Shown: positions 23,230 through 35,960, counted from the first letter of the stretch. The stretch: 64,000 bases of DNA from Petunia secreta (GCA_029990175.1 JARKIP010000065.1:27940501-28004500); one strand, 5' to 3'. The notes: generated by a model not told the origin, from the letters alone. Made by a program: numbers and translations.

Positions 23230-23620
23230 AGCCACTCTCTTATTAGCTAACTTGCTTTGATTTTTCTTCTAAATTCGTAGAAAAGTTCCTTTCGAGCGGT
23301 GAGCGAGATGAAAAGTATCGCCAATTTGAGTAGATTGGACAGAGAAGCCTGTCGATTTCAGAATATGAGATTGAATTCTCTAGGATAGCTAGATATGCAC
23401 TAGAACTAGTCCATGAACCTTGCAAGAAGGTTCGAAGATTTATTGTTGACCTTTCTCTTTCCTTGAGATCCTAGATAGCTCGAGAAATTGAGGTTGGGAC
23501 TTTATTTGATGTTATTGATGATATTGCTCAGAGGTATTAGGCATACCATAAGTTAGAGCAGGAAGAGTTAGAACGAAAGAGCAAGAGATCCTACGGCCCT
23601 GGTGGGCACCATGATACCTC
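23230..23620 (+). pseudogene. gag fragment of element B
   Basis: Broken plus-strand frames give the same gag segment as in A (region around ISEYEIEFSRIARYALELVHEP, then a Gly/His-rich stretch near 23595-23625). At least two stops interrupt it (near 23474 and 23539). Confidence 0.6.
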
Positions 23621-25490
23621 ATTTGGAGGTAAGAGTTTTGATCATTTTTGGAGGTCACATGTCAGGTTATCTCAGCTTGTAGAGCGTAATTCTCAAAGTG
23701 CGCGAGTAGTTCATCAATATTATACTCAGTTTTCTCTTTGTAGCTATCAACAATCTGTCCAGTTTCCATTTTCAGCGAAAAGATATTATCACTATCGTAA
23801 GTCTGGTTATCCTTTGAGAAGTTTTTCCTTACTCGGGCAAGTAGGCACTCATCCTTTCTCTCATCATCAAGCACATGCATAGTCATAGGGGATTTCATTT
23901 AGATCTTAATCAGCCAGAGAAATGCCACCATCCAATAGAGGTCGAGAGTGTGGTAGTTCTGGTTCTTATAGAAGTAATTATTAGGGTACCGGCTCAGCAC
24001 AGTTGTAGAGGCAGTTCTATGAACTGCTAGTCTGGCGGGATGCTGAGGTATCCGATGTAGTAGACCCATGTATTTCTTCTTCCCTTATATGTGAATAATA
24101 TTTGATTCGTTCGATTCACTTGGAAATGGTTTGTCTTATCATGTTTCCATGGTTTCTTTGGATGTCGTTTCTATTGAGAATCTGTTATGGTAGAGGGGTG
24201 AGCTTCTGGTATGATTTATTCCTGGCATTTATGAGACCCTAGTTATTTATCTGGTTTAAATGTGAGGGATTTGGGAGAGACTGTTGTTATTATCTGCTTG
24301 GCATCTTGTTGTGCCACCTTTTGTTATTATGTCAAGTTAATTTACCTCTCTCCTCGAAATTCAGTGTTGGTTGGATGATGGGATTGTAATTCGTCACCAT
24401 CAGAAAGTGTCATTGTTTCATTTAATGTAAAGTGACTAGAATCGGATATTCGATCTATATGTATTCCTTTGGTTCGATATGCTTGTAAAGTCATGTTATC
24501 CTATGGAGCTTATCTGGGTTATAAAAGAATTTTTTGGTAAATTGTCAGAGTTTCCTTCTTATTTAGCATACATATCATTCCATAAAGCTTTTTTAATGTC
24601 TATTTCTTCAATTGTGATTCTTTGGCCAGCTTGACTCGGAAGTAGTCTAGCTCTGGTAGCCAAGCAATAAGAAGATGAGCTTCCAGAAGTTATAATTATT
24701 TCTATGCTCGGTCTATTACCATTTCTTCCTCATCCGAAAACAGTGAGCTTGGGCAGTTAGTAGCCGCTTTGTGATGTTCCCTGTGTTGAGCCAAAATATG
24801 CATTAAGGTAGACGGGTAAGCACATAGTTGTGTTTCAAGGCTACTAAATGTAATGGAGAGTGTCGTCCGACTCATGAATTGAGCTATCAAGCAGTGGTGC
24901 TTGTGGTAAAGGTTTGAGAGTAGTGAACTCAAGAGTTGCAGCTGTTTGGCAACTTGAGATGGTAATTTGGTAGCTCAGAACCGTATTCTGTTTTAGCTAA
25001 GTTTTCCTTGATCCTTTAGACCCTGCGAAGATGCCTATTTTTATTCAACTTAGATGTATGAGTTGATGCTCTAATTGGAGGACTCTTCCTCCAATACTGA
25101 ATATAAATATTAAATCTTTAAGGCGTTGCGGAAGCGTAAGCTAATTCTTAGTTTCATCGACCTATTCTATATCGAAAAGTATATTGACGAGGTGATTCGT
25201 CGGCAGAATCATGTTAACTCATTCAAAGTTTCGTGTATCTTTGTTTAGAAAATATAGAACTCTTCTTTCATGATCGAAAAAGGGTAAGCTTAGCCATAAT
25301 AAACTGGACAATGATGTGATGATATTATCCAGATATGTTTTATCCAAGAGTTTAATATGCGTGTTATAATTTTGATTCTGTAATCACGAGATAATATCCG
25401 TGGAGTAGTTTATAAAGGCCTTTCAAGTTCTTTTGTTATCTGTGTAAATTTTTCTTTAAATTTGGGCTCGTTCGAGGACGAACGAGAATA
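23621..25490 (+). other. degenerate internal region of element B
   Basis: No intact frame and no RT or integrase signature. The final part (ttcgaggacgaacgagaata near 25470) matches the relic junction of element A at about 9365-9385. Confidence 0.6.
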
Positions 25491-25504
25491 TAAGTGGAGG
25501 AGAA
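25491..25504 (+). promoter_or_regulatory. polypurine tract of element B
   Basis: Purine-rich aagtggaggagaa directly before the LTR start TGAAACGACC at 25505. Confidence 0.75.
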
Positions 25505-26805
25505 TGAAACGACCTTAGGTAGTCATTTCGGGAATTAGGACCCCGATGAGCGTGCCAATAATTTTAAAATCTTCGTAAAGTCCATTAGGACCTATCTGTA
25601 AAATTTGAACTAAATCGGACTTCGTTTGGTAGTCATCGAAAGAAGATTTCAGTTATTATTGTCAATAAATATTAAAAAGAAGTTTTCGAGCTCAATTTTG
25701 GCGAATGAGCTCCGATTCAAATTTCGAAAGCACCGTTAGGTTCGTATGATTATTTGTGACATGTGTGAATTTTTGAAATAAATTTTGAGTTTGTTCGGCT
25801 GATTTCGGCTAAAGTTCCGAAAATTAATAATTTGATCTTTTTCCTTTTAATTCGCATCTTCAGTTTTGGGAGTCCGATTTGAGATCTGCTTTAGCGAGTA
25901 TGTTACATATATTTTGTATAACTTGCTCGAGAAATTTAGAATTATTTCGAGTATCGTAGGATACCGTTTTAATTTTCGTTAAGAAAAGAAAATATAAAAA
26001 TAAAAGAAAATAAAAGAAATGAAACAAAAACAAAAAAGGAAAGGGCAAGTGATAAAGGCGGTGGGAGTACTACTAAGCTTCATTTCGAAGCAGCAAAGGG
26101 AACAGAAAACAGAAACGATACAGAAGCAAGCAAGAGAAAACGCAGTGAGGTAAAAAAAAGGCCAGAAAATGAGAAGAGCCGGAGAAAAGTAGAATTTTTA
26201 CCCCGAAACATCCAGATAATAATTTTAATTCATTATTTGAGTTTATTACGTATGTTTGAATATATTTTAACGGTAATAATTGGGAGACATCGTTTTAATA
26301 AGTTCAATTGATAGGTTAAAGGATTAATTGGATACCGATAATGAAATTGATTATATATTCGTACTCAGGGAGTTATGAGCAACCCGTGAATGTAATTTAT
26401 TTAGGATTTGGTTATGTGACTTTGAACCCTGTACATAGGCCTGACCTGCGTATTGCGTATGCAAATAGGATATCAGGTTCCTAACTGGATTACCCTAAGA
26501 TGTAGGAAATGAAGCCTTTAACCTAATTTGAAATATTTTCTGCTTATTGAATAGGCAGGATCGTTTGGGCAGTGAATCCAAAGGATAAAGCAGGTGTTGA
26601 GTGGCACTTTGAAATAAGATAAGTGTTTATATCCATTTCTTTGGAGGCCCTTGGCCTTGTGGATATTCTATCATGTGTTCCTTACGTGTGTAGCTGCTGA
26701 TAGGCGTACTCATTACGCCTTTGTATATTATATGTTATGCCCTGTTGTTGGTATTGCATTGAACATATGAGCATTGCACTCTTGTTTTGAGAATTGCATA
26801 CACTT

Positions 26806-27597
26806 CCTAGTAATCGATGAGAGTCCCGAGAAGGTGAAGGGTCATTATTACATATACTTTCCGGTAATCGATGAGAGTCCCGAGCCGGTGAAGGGTCATT
26901 ATTGCATATACTTCCCGATTGGCGATGAGAGTCCTGCACCGGTGAAGGTTTATTATTGCATATGCTCCCCGGTTGGCGATGAGAGTGCCCCACCGGTAAA
27001 GGGTCATTATTGCATATACTTCCCGGTTGGCGATGAGAGTCCCGTACCGGTGAAGGGTCATTATTACATATACTTCCCGGTAATCAATGAGAGTCCCGAG
27101 CCATGAAGGGTCATTAATACATGTACTTCCTGGTAATCAATGAGAGTCCCGAGCCTGTGAAGGGTCATTATTGCATATACTTTTCGATTGGCGATGAGAG
27201 TCCCACACCGGGGAAGGTTTATTATTGGATATACTTCCCGGTTGGCGATGAGAGTCCCGCACCGGCGAAGGGTCATTATTATGTATACTTCCCGGTAATC
27301 GATGAGAGTCCCGAGCCGGTGAAGGGTCATCATTGCATATACTTCCCGGTAATCGATGAGAATCCCGAACCGGTGAAGGGTCATTATTACATATAATTCC
27401 CAGTAATCGATGAGAGTCCCGAGCTGGTGAAGGGTCATTATTGCATATACTTCCCGGTTCGCGATGAGAGTCCCGCATCGGTGAAGGGTCATTATTGCAT
27501 ATACTTCTTGATAATCGATGAGAGTCCCGGGCCAGTGAAGGGTCATTATTGCATATACTTCCCGGTAATCGATGAGAGTCCCGAGCCGGTGAAGGAA
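26806..27597. repeat. 54-bp minisatellite, about 15 copies
   Basis: Fifteen units counted from the gatgaga core, spaced 53-55 bases. Two unit types alternate irregularly (ggttggcgatgagagtcccgc and ggtaatcgatgagagtcccg). Because 54 is a multiple of 3, long open frames of 18-residue repeats appear on both strands; these are not genes. Confidence 0.9.
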
Positions 27598-27782
27598 TCA
27601 GGCACATGTGACTGCATTGCATCATACCGCATTCATCCCATCTCATTGCACCGCATACTGACTAGTGTGTTACTATTGTACTGTGTTTTGTGTATGCGGC
27701 ATGTATACCATGTTGTGGACATATTTCAGTTTGCCTACACGTTTCTGGCTAGTTAGTGTCCTTAAAGGGTTTATATGCTTTA

Positions 27783-27990
27783 GTTATATGGATCGGGTTG
27801 ACAGCCGCAACAGTATAAATTTATGAATCGGGTTGCACGCCGCGAAAATATGAATATATGGATTGGGTTGCACGCCGCAACAATATGAATATATTGATTG
27901 GGTTGCACACCGCGATAGTATGAATATATAGATCGGGTTGCACGTAGCGACAATATGAACATGTGGATCGGGTTGCACGCCGTGACAGTA
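27783..27990. repeat. 35-bp minisatellite in element B 3' LTR
   Basis: About six copies of a gatcgggttgcacgccgc-type unit; counterpart of 21585-21790. Confidence 0.85.
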
Positions 27991-28621
27991 TATGTTCTGT
28001 CTATCTTATGTCCCTGGTTGTTTTATGAGTATATGATTCATACGTGTTTCCAGTTATTATCTGGCTCTGCCTTTTATTAAAATTTAAATAAAGGAATTTG
28101 GTTTATCTATTTTTCTTCTCCCTGGCTAGTGATCCTATTATTTGAGGTGGCTAGTCTGCCCCACTTATTGAGACCTTTTGACTCAGCCTTGTTTTTTGTT
28201 TGTCCTTATCTATCTATTTCGTTGCGGCAGGTTCACTCCAGGATTGAGTTCGCCATGTTGTGAAGGGGTGAAGACGACTTCAGCTGTCAGGGTGAGCTAG
28301 CTTTTATTCAGGATGGCCACAGTTTCATGTTTATTATTTTAGCATCATTTTGCTCCCTTCAGGGGGTATCTGTCTTCTTTCATACTCTTAGATGTCTAGT
28401 CTGAATAGCTCTAAACCTAGTATGTTGGGTAGTTAGCTGTAATTTCTTTTTTACAGCTTAGAGGTATTAGTATATATGTGTTTCTTTTTCTAAGTCTTAT
28501 TCTTATTTATGAGTTATATTTATATTCATTTTCCTAATGCAGTTGTCAAGAGTTCGCCCGACGGGTCTAGGGGAGAATGTCGGGCGCCCGCACGGCCTAG
28601 CCAAAAATTCGGGTCGTGTCA

Positions 28622-30110
28622 TTATAGTAGTTAGACCGACAAATGATGGTCATTGTCACTAGAAATGACCCACTATACTTGTTAGAGTGACAAATGATGA
28701 TCTTTACCACTAGAAATGACCGACTAGACTTTTTATAGTGAGAAATGATAATCATTATGAGTAGAAATGGCCAACTACACTTGTTATAGTGACAAATCAT
28801 GATCAATATGAGTAGAAATGGCAATTACACATGTTATAGTGAAAAATGATGATCATTATGACTAGAAATGACCCACTATACTTGTAAGAGTGACAAATGA
28901 TGATCATTATCACTAGAAATGACCAATTATAGTAGTTAGACTGACAAATGATGATCATTATGAATAGAAATGGCCAATTACACTTGTAAGAGTGACAAGT
29001 GATGATCATTGTCACTGAAATGACCTATTATACTTGTTAGAGTGACAAATAATGAGCATTACCACTAGAAATGACTAATTATACTTGTTATAGTGAGAAA
29101 TGATGATCATTATGAGTAGAAATGACCAATTACACTTGTTATAGTGACAAATGATGATCATTATGAGTAGAAATGGCCAATTACACTGGCCAAAGTGAGA
29201 AATGATGATCATTATGAGTAAAAATGGCAAACTACACTTGTTATAGTGACAAATGATGATCATTATGTGTAGAAATGGCCAATTACACATGTTATAGTGA
29301 AAAATGATGATCATTATGATTAGAAATGGCCAATTACACTTGTTATTGTTAGAAATGATGATCATTATGACTAGAAATGACCCACTATACTTGTAAGAGT
29401 GACAAATGATGATCATTATCACTAGAAATGTCCAATTATGGTAGTTAGACTGACAAATGATGATCATTATGAATAGAAATGGCCAATTGCACTTGTAAGA
29501 GTGACAAGTGATGATCATTGTCACCAGAAATGACACATTATACTTGTTAGAGTGACAAATGATGATCATTACCACTAGAAATGACCAATTATACTTGTTA
29601 TAGTGAGAAATGATGATCATTATGAATAGAAATGGCCAATTACACTTGTTATAGTGACAAATGATGATCATTATGAGTAGAAATGGCCAATTACACTGGT
29701 CATAGTGAGAAATGATAATCATTATGAATAGAAATGACCCACTATACTTGTAAGAGTGACAAATGATAATCAATATCACTAGAAACGACCAATTATAGTA
29801 GTTAGACTGACAAATGATGATAATTATGAGTAGAAGTGGCCAATTACACTTGTAAGAGTGACAAGTGATGATCATTGTCACTAGAAATGACCCACTATAC
29901 TTGTTAGAGCGACAAATGATGATCATTACCACTAGAAATGACCAATTAGACTTTTTATAGTGAGAAATGATGATCATTATGAGTAGAAATTGCCAACTAC
30001 AATTGTTATAGTGACAAATGATGATCATTATGAGTAGAAATAGCCAACTACACTTGTTATAGTGAGAAATGATGATCATTATGACTAGAAATTACCCACT
30101 ATACTTGTAA
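28622..30110. repeat. 51-bp satellite array with higher-order structure
   Basis: About 29 copies of a 51-bp unit (aaatgatgatcattatgag + tagaaatggccaattacac + ttgttatagtgac) with palindromic cores tgatca and tggcca. The marker variant acccactatacttgtaag recurs at 28871, 29380, 29737 and 30094. The spacings are 509, 357 and 357 bases, i.e. ten units minus one base, seven units and seven units. The 334-codon antisense frame across it is a 17-residue repeat artefact. Confidence 0.9.
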
Positions 30111-30640
30111 GAACTAGCAAAAAGGTTCAGGTCGGATGGAACCTCGACCCTCTTCACGACCCTTGCAGAAGTTGAGGCACTGAGAGGCTCAGATTTTGCC
30201 GGTGCTGTCCTCGCAACCATTCCTTCCTCAGCTGGAGGAGAGTGAAGTGCAACCTCGCCAATCTTTGCATTACCCTTGGCTTTTGCAACATCATAGTCAG
30301 ACCCCTCGAGGTCTACTATCTCAACATTCCCATATGCCTTGGGATCTTCGCTGCTTGATTCACCCCTAAGGATGAAGTGGGATTCAAAAATTGGTTTGGC
30401 ACTTGAATTGAATTTTTGCCTCAACTCGGGGACGCACAGCCTGATTTGACTTCTTCGAAGCACTCCTTTTCCTTTTTGGATTTGCGGGGGCATCAGTTAG
30501 AGGCTTGGTGGTCAAATTTTGGCGACCGAGGTGAATTTTCTCATCGTCCTGTGAGGAGGGCCCGACTAGATGAGCTCTTCAGCTCCTTGGTTTTCTTCTT
30601 TTTTAATGAACCTCCTTTTCCTTCTTCTTCAATTTTTTAG
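30111..30640 (-). pseudogene. Tat-type antisense gene fragment (element E)
   Basis: The minus-strand frame 30493-30114 resembles exon 4 of the antisense gene of D: a Lys/Arg-rich start, the shared core VDLEGSDYDVAKAKGNAKIG (D has VIDLEGQ...AKGKAKV) and an Arg-Val-Glu-Val-Pro motif near the end. Further basic stretches continue to about 30640 with stops. It ends at the satellite boundary. Function of this family is not established. Confidence 0.6.
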
Positions 30641-31414
30641 TTTTCTTCTCCTTTCCTTTGGCAGTAGATGCCTTGCAATGGAGACTTGCACTGGAAGAGT
30701 AAACCCCGCCATGAACGGAAGGTGTAGATGAAGGACCCTGGCGGAGAAGCCACACAGAAGCTCAAAGGGCTAAGCATCCTGACCTCGCATAACAAGAAGA
30801 ATATCCCAGCAACCGGTTTGTTAGAAGATGAGCACACCATAATCAGTGCACGTGAGAGAACGAAAATATTCCAAAGGACATCATTAGAATCCCGATCAAA
30901 CTTCATGACTCGGGGGACTTCATTTAATCCCTCACGGATGAAGAGAAAAGAGAAGATAACTGCATATGAGTTTCCTTCTTCATGCAACATCCTTTCGGAA
31001 CAAAGAAGGTTTTCTGAGAATATCAAACAAGGATCAAAGGCGAATATTTTTAAGGAGAAAAAAGTTTCTTGCTATCATGTGAAATTGGTGAAGAAGCGGT
31101 TTGTTTTCTGAAGAAGAATTATGATTTTCCCACTGTCATAAAGTCACTATTTATAGGCAGAGAGGGATAAGGATGAGGCACGACACGGTCACGCGTCATT
31201 ATGGTTAGAGATATGAAACAATTTGAAGCAGTTAATGGTAGTTCCTAAAAAGGTGCGCAAGATCGGTGTTAGTCAATCAGAAGAAAGCCCGTGAATTTCT
31301 CGAAGATTTTAATATCATACTTGGTCAAAGAGACTGTGAGTCTCAAGGAGTCAGTGAGAAATTTTTCACCGCACACCACTTTCACTTCATGACTACTTAC
31401 GTCAGCACTCAGTT
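30641..31414. other. non-coding part of element E
   Basis: Reading frames of 127-129 codons occur on both strands over the same bases, with no recognised domain. TATA-like tatttataggc at 31149 could mark an antisense promoter as in C and D, but this is weak. Confidence 0.35.
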
Positions 31415-31430
31415 AGTGGGGGGGACTAAC

Positions 31431-31919
31431 TGTGCGGGCAAAAATACGCCACCTATTGTTACGGGAATACGAGTCCAGCTGGAGAGACTAGACTTATCCT
31501 ACAAGTCACCGGACACTGAGGATATACGCCTACTTCTAGAACCAATGACCTTTTAGGCAGTTTAGCAACAGGGTGCAGGGCACACATCCCATTTCCTAGG
31601 ATTCACAGTCTCCTAATTAGGGTGTAGTATACTGTCGCCTTGAGTTGTAGGCTCATGGCCATATTGGTACTTGTACTTTACCTTATTTAGGACTGGGTAT
31701 CACTACTATAAATACCCTTCCTTATATTATATTGTACTATCTCTGCATTCGCCAACAACTTCGGCTACTTTCAAGGAATATGATTTACGGTACTTTTCTC
31801 CATTATTTCTTGTTTATTTACTTGTCTATATTTTTCATTGTATTGACTTACTTTTCCGTCGTAATTTACTGTATTGCTTGTGACCTAATTCATAATTAAT
31901 TGTTTAACCTATATGTACA
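31431..31919 (+). repeat. LTR of element E
   Basis: Starts TGTGCGGGCAAAAATACG right after the purine tract and ends ATATGTACA. A TATA box (tataaataccc) lies near 31707. 489 bp. Confidence 0.7.
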
Positions 31920-34740
31920 AATTTAGGCATAAACAAATATATCACAGACCTCTATCTCCCTTCTCTTGATGTAGTAACTGTGTACCCACTTAATCCATAG
32001 GGAATCATTCTTTATTTCTATAGCCCAGAGTTTTTTTTTTTTTGTAATAGCTGCTCTATTCCATAGGATTAGTTTAAAACCTCCTGCTGAGTATGGAAGG
32101 GACACTTTCTCCCAAGCAACTATCGCCTTCTTTGAGATTGGGGAGGATCCCATCCAAAGAAATGTTCTGCATATAGTTTGAATAGCCTTCATGATTTTCT
32201 TTGGCATAAGACGTACTTGAGCCCAATATGTTTGCAATCTAAAGAGGACTAAATTAATTAACGGTAACCGACCAACATATGACAGTTTTTTAGATGTCCA
32301 GCAAAACAAATATCAGTGAGCCAAAATTTCCTGCACTTGGGGTGAAAGTTGAAATCACCATTCAATGTTAGCTGCATCATTTCCCTCTACAGATATTCTT
32401 GGGATCACCTTGTCTAAGGCCTCTTTTGGCCTGGAAAGACTTAGTGAGCCCTTTACTCATAAATAATAAGTATTCCATAATAGTGACACATTCGATTATC
32501 CAATGTATGAATTTAAAGAGAAAGCCCAAGTCACATAGCGCTGCTTTCAAGTAACTCCATTTTAATGTATCACAGGCCTTCCTAAGGTCAAATTTTAGCA
32601 CACACCTTGGTGATACTCCTTTCCTACTATAGCCTTTAAAAAGCTCATGACTAAAAATATATTGTCTAGGATTCTCCTTCCTTGAATGAATGCTATTGAG
32701 AATGCCCTATTAGACCATCAATGACCTCCTTAATTATATTTGTAAGGACTTTTGCAATAATCTTGTATAGTGTTGTGTAGCAGGCAATAGGCATGTAGTC
32801 ATCCCACTGGGAGGGTGAAAGGATTTTAGGCACTATTGTTAAAGCTGTAACATTGATAGCACTATACATCTTCCCTGTGGTGAAGAGATCTTGCACTACT
32901 TTCATTGTATCCTCTTTGATTAGCTCTCCAGTTTTTTAAATAGAACTCTACAGGGTACCCATCCACACCTGGTGCTTTGTCCAAAGCCATATCATTCAGA
33001 GTTATTTGATCTTTTCTATTGTTACCTTCTATACGAGCTTGCATTGTTTCTGGTAGGTTAAGCATGGACCTTGTTTGATAACTGTTGAGTTAGCACATGG
33101 TAGTTCAACCACAAAAGTACCCATAAGTCCAGTAAAGAAAGCTAGGAACACCTCTTCTACTTCTTTTTGATATGTTAACTTGACTCATTGCCCATTATAG
33201 ACAAAATTAATGGTATTCCTAGCTGTCATTAGCTTAAGTTGACATGGAAGTATTGTGAATTAGTATCCCCACTTACTATCCATGTTGCCCTAGATTTTTG
33301 TCTAAGGACCTACTCTCTACTTTGGTCTATTTCTCTATTTCTGTCAAAAGTTACTTTTCTTGCTCATACGAGTTATCATCGTACAGGTGATTAGTTATTC
33401 TGACCTAAATGACCTCCAATTCTTTCATTCCATGGTCCAACTTCTTATGGTAGGATTCCATGTATGTATTAGTAATTTCAACTTATCTATAAGATTATGG
33501 AATTTTCTCCATACTGTTCTCATAGCATTCCCCTAAAAATCTTATTGGTAAATAGCTCTAATAATGGTATCAAAGTCTGGCTCATTCATAATATGATTGT
33601 ACAATTTGAATGGCCTTGGCTTTACCTTTAACTTCCTACCATGCTGAACTACCACTGGTGAGTGTTCTAAAATCCCTGGATCTAGCAACTCAGCTTCAAC
33701 ATGCCTATTGGCTTGCACCCATTGGAACTTCCCAAACGCCCAATCAAATTTACTGTGAACTCTACATTCTACATGTTGTTTATTGCACTAGGTAAAATAT
33801 CTACATGTAGACTTAAGTGGAGTTAGTTCTAGGGTATCTAAACATTGCTTGAACCCCCGAACCTCTGCTTGAGATACTAGTGCTCTGATCCTATCGTCAG
33901 TAGATAGCACGTCGTCGAAATCACCACAGCCAAGCCATGTCCCTTGAACAGTAAATTCCATTTGTATAAGGTCACTTCGCAGCTTTTGCCTTTGTTGTAG
34001 ATCGTTCTGAGCATAAATGAAAGTGAGACAGTAGGTCACCTAAATAGCTTGCTCTTCCACCACACACTGTATCATTTGGTCAGTTTTAGCCAGGACTTGC
34101 ACTCTTAGATGATCTCTTTATATGTCAAAATCCTACCATTCATTACCTGATTGTAGTTGCAAGTTTATCCCCGACCTTTTCAATTTTATTCAATATTTTT
34201 TAGATTTTTCTTTCTTTAACTCTTGTCTCTAGGCCACCCAACAGATCAATTTTATTTTTTAACAAAAAGAGCTTTAGCTCCTTTTGTTTAAAGGGCCTGT
34301 TAGCCCTCTTTCATTCCAGGTGTACAACTTCATGGAGGTTGAAACTAGCTTGCACTAGTCAGCCTATTTTCAGTTGTCAGAGTATGCATGTCCTCTCCTG
34401 CTAACATTCTACTTAAGGCAGCATACCTATTGTTTGTGATAACAACATCAGCATTGGCATTGTCTGCCTTGTTGTTTTTCATCTCCTTTTGATTCTACTC
34501 CTCAGTGATCCTAACACCTCGACCAATAGCAGCTACAACAGTTCCTCTTTTTGTAAACTACTGGGTCATGGTATGTTGTGATGCACTCTACTTATCTACC
34601 GCCTCCGCTATAGATAGCATCGGTGGTGGAAAGCTTCCGAAATCTAATGGTGGTCTAGGTAGTTGCAATGCATGATCTGGTGTTTCAAGAATCTCCATTG
34701 ATTTTGCTGGATTAGGCTGCTTGTTACTGCGTCGAGGCAT
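31920..34740 (-). pseudogene. LINE (plant L1) 5' and RT part, degenerate
   Basis: Minus-strand fragments follow L1 ORF2 order. An N-terminal stretch starts at the ATG at 34740, with an endonuclease start (ANRPFKQKELKLFLLKNKID) near 34260 and endonuclease continuation 34039-33788 (TWLGCGDFDDVLSTDDR). RT segments lie at 33065-32377 (DKAPGVDGYPVEF near 32980, FDLRKACDTLKWSYLKAALC near 32590), and a post-RT region at 32309-31923 (LSYVGRLPLINLVL). Stops and shifts are frequent. The 3' third is missing where the LTR of element E begins. The copy at 3145 holds the complementary 3' half but is on the other strand and need not be related by a single event. Confidence 0.75.
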
Positions 34741-35960
34741 TGTTCTTGGCGCAGGTTAGCAAAACCAGCTAATCCTGCGTCGAGAGAATTTCTCTCAGCC
34801 TAAAAAGCTTACATTCTTCAGAATTTATAGTTTTATGATCATTTATCATTAAGTATTATAGTTTTCTCCTAGGCTTGCTCCTCATGTTTATCTCCACTAA
34901 CATAGATACAATACTGGTTTTTAAATTTTTTCACGACTTTTCTCGACTTGCAAGATCTGGCTTCAAGCTGGTAGGTTATAAGTATATATTTTAGTGACTT
35001 CTTCTTCCAGTTAGGAGTAAATATTCCTTGATTCTTAGTATGTCATACTTTCTAAGTACTTTTTGATTTTTATTTCTCGTTCTATGCAGTGCCGTAAACA
35101 GTCACATATTTACAATATTTCTTTTTTATCATTTTTTTTTATTTTTCCACAATATCTCTTCCTTTCTTTGAGGTAAATCTTTGCTCATTCATAGCTGGAA
35201 GAAACGATAACTATGTCTATATGAATGCATAAAGATCTATACATTAGATTTTTAATTTTCATCATAAAGAAGGCGTTGAAAAAGAGAAAATTGGAATTGA
35301 GGCTCAAAGAAGAAATTTAAGTGGTAAATATATATATATTTGGATAGAAGTAAAGAAGAAAGTATTGTGGATCAAAGAATGAGTAATTTCCTTTTTCAAA
35401 AATCAATGTCATCAATTATTTTGCCTCAAAAAATATTTCGAGTAACTTCTAACCAAGTTTATTGATTCTACTTGCTTTTGTGATCACAAACTTTTCTCAA
35501 TTCTAGTTATTTCCTAAGTTGAAGATGCTCCCTCTTACTTTCACAAAATCAAAATCATAAATATGAGAAATTATATGGTAAAAATAAAAAGAAATAATAT
35601 CAAATACAATGTAAGAAATTTATTTTGTTCATGATATGTCTACAAAAATGTCATAGTTAAAAAGACGACTTTATATATAGTACATCTTTTTAGAAAAGCA
35701 TACTTGTAAGAAAATAGAACTTATATATCAACATCATTCTGTACTTAATACGTAAAGAGATTTATTTTAATAATAATATCACCAACAATGCACATAATAG
35801 ATCCATGGAAGCGCCAGAGAATTTGTGTTAGCTTTGTTAATCTATTACTTTTCCTGTGCCATCAAAGTCAAAATAATTCGTTAATGCACATGGTGATTAA
35901 ATTGATGTGCTAAAAAAAAAGATACAAGATATACGTTAAAAAGAAAGAAAAAACTAACAT
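34741..35960. other. AT-rich spacer
   Basis: About 1.2 kb with no recognisable gene, LTR or tandem array; short A/T-rich runs only. Confidence 0.5.

Larger units (their letters stand above)
19773..28621 (+). mobile_element. Element B: gypsy-type LTR retrotransposon without visible pol (LARD-like)
   Basis: Plus-strand relative of element A: LTRs 19773-22439 and 25505-28621, tRNA-Met primer site, purine tract, and flanks TTAGA/TTATA (one mismatch). The internal 3.07 kb carries a broken gag remnant and no recognisable protease, RT or integrase. It matches the corresponding part of A in length (3.07 against 3.10 kb) and in sequence landmarks. The 5' LTR lacks about 1.2 kb relative to the 3' LTR and holds a solo LTR of another family. 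Confidence 0.8.
25505..28621 (+). repeat. Element B 3' LTR
   Basis: 3117 bp, TGAAACGACC...GGGTCGTGTCA. From about 26455 to its 3' end it is homologous to the LTRs of element A, while its first kilobase is different. It contains the 54-bp and 35-bp arrays. Confidence 0.85.
30111..31919 (+). mobile_element. Element E: truncated 3' end of a Tat-type gypsy element
   Basis: It contains an antisense-gene fragment, a non-coding stretch, a polypurine tract (agtgggggggactaac, 31415-31430) and an LTR. It resembles the 3' ends of C and D in order but has a different LTR sequence. The left side is cut at the satellite array, and no partner LTR is in the window. Confidence 0.65.

Noticed and set aside
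26806..27597. Possible CRISPR-like array
   Set aside because: Contiguous tandem repeats without unique spacers, in a plant retrotransposon LTR.
26682..27756. Several 80-170 codon frames on both strands
   Set aside because: All are products of the 54-bp minisatellite (18 codons per unit).
29075..30079. 334-codon open frame on the minus strand
   Set aside because: It runs exactly along the 51-bp array and translates to 17-residue repeats; openness follows from the period being a multiple of three.
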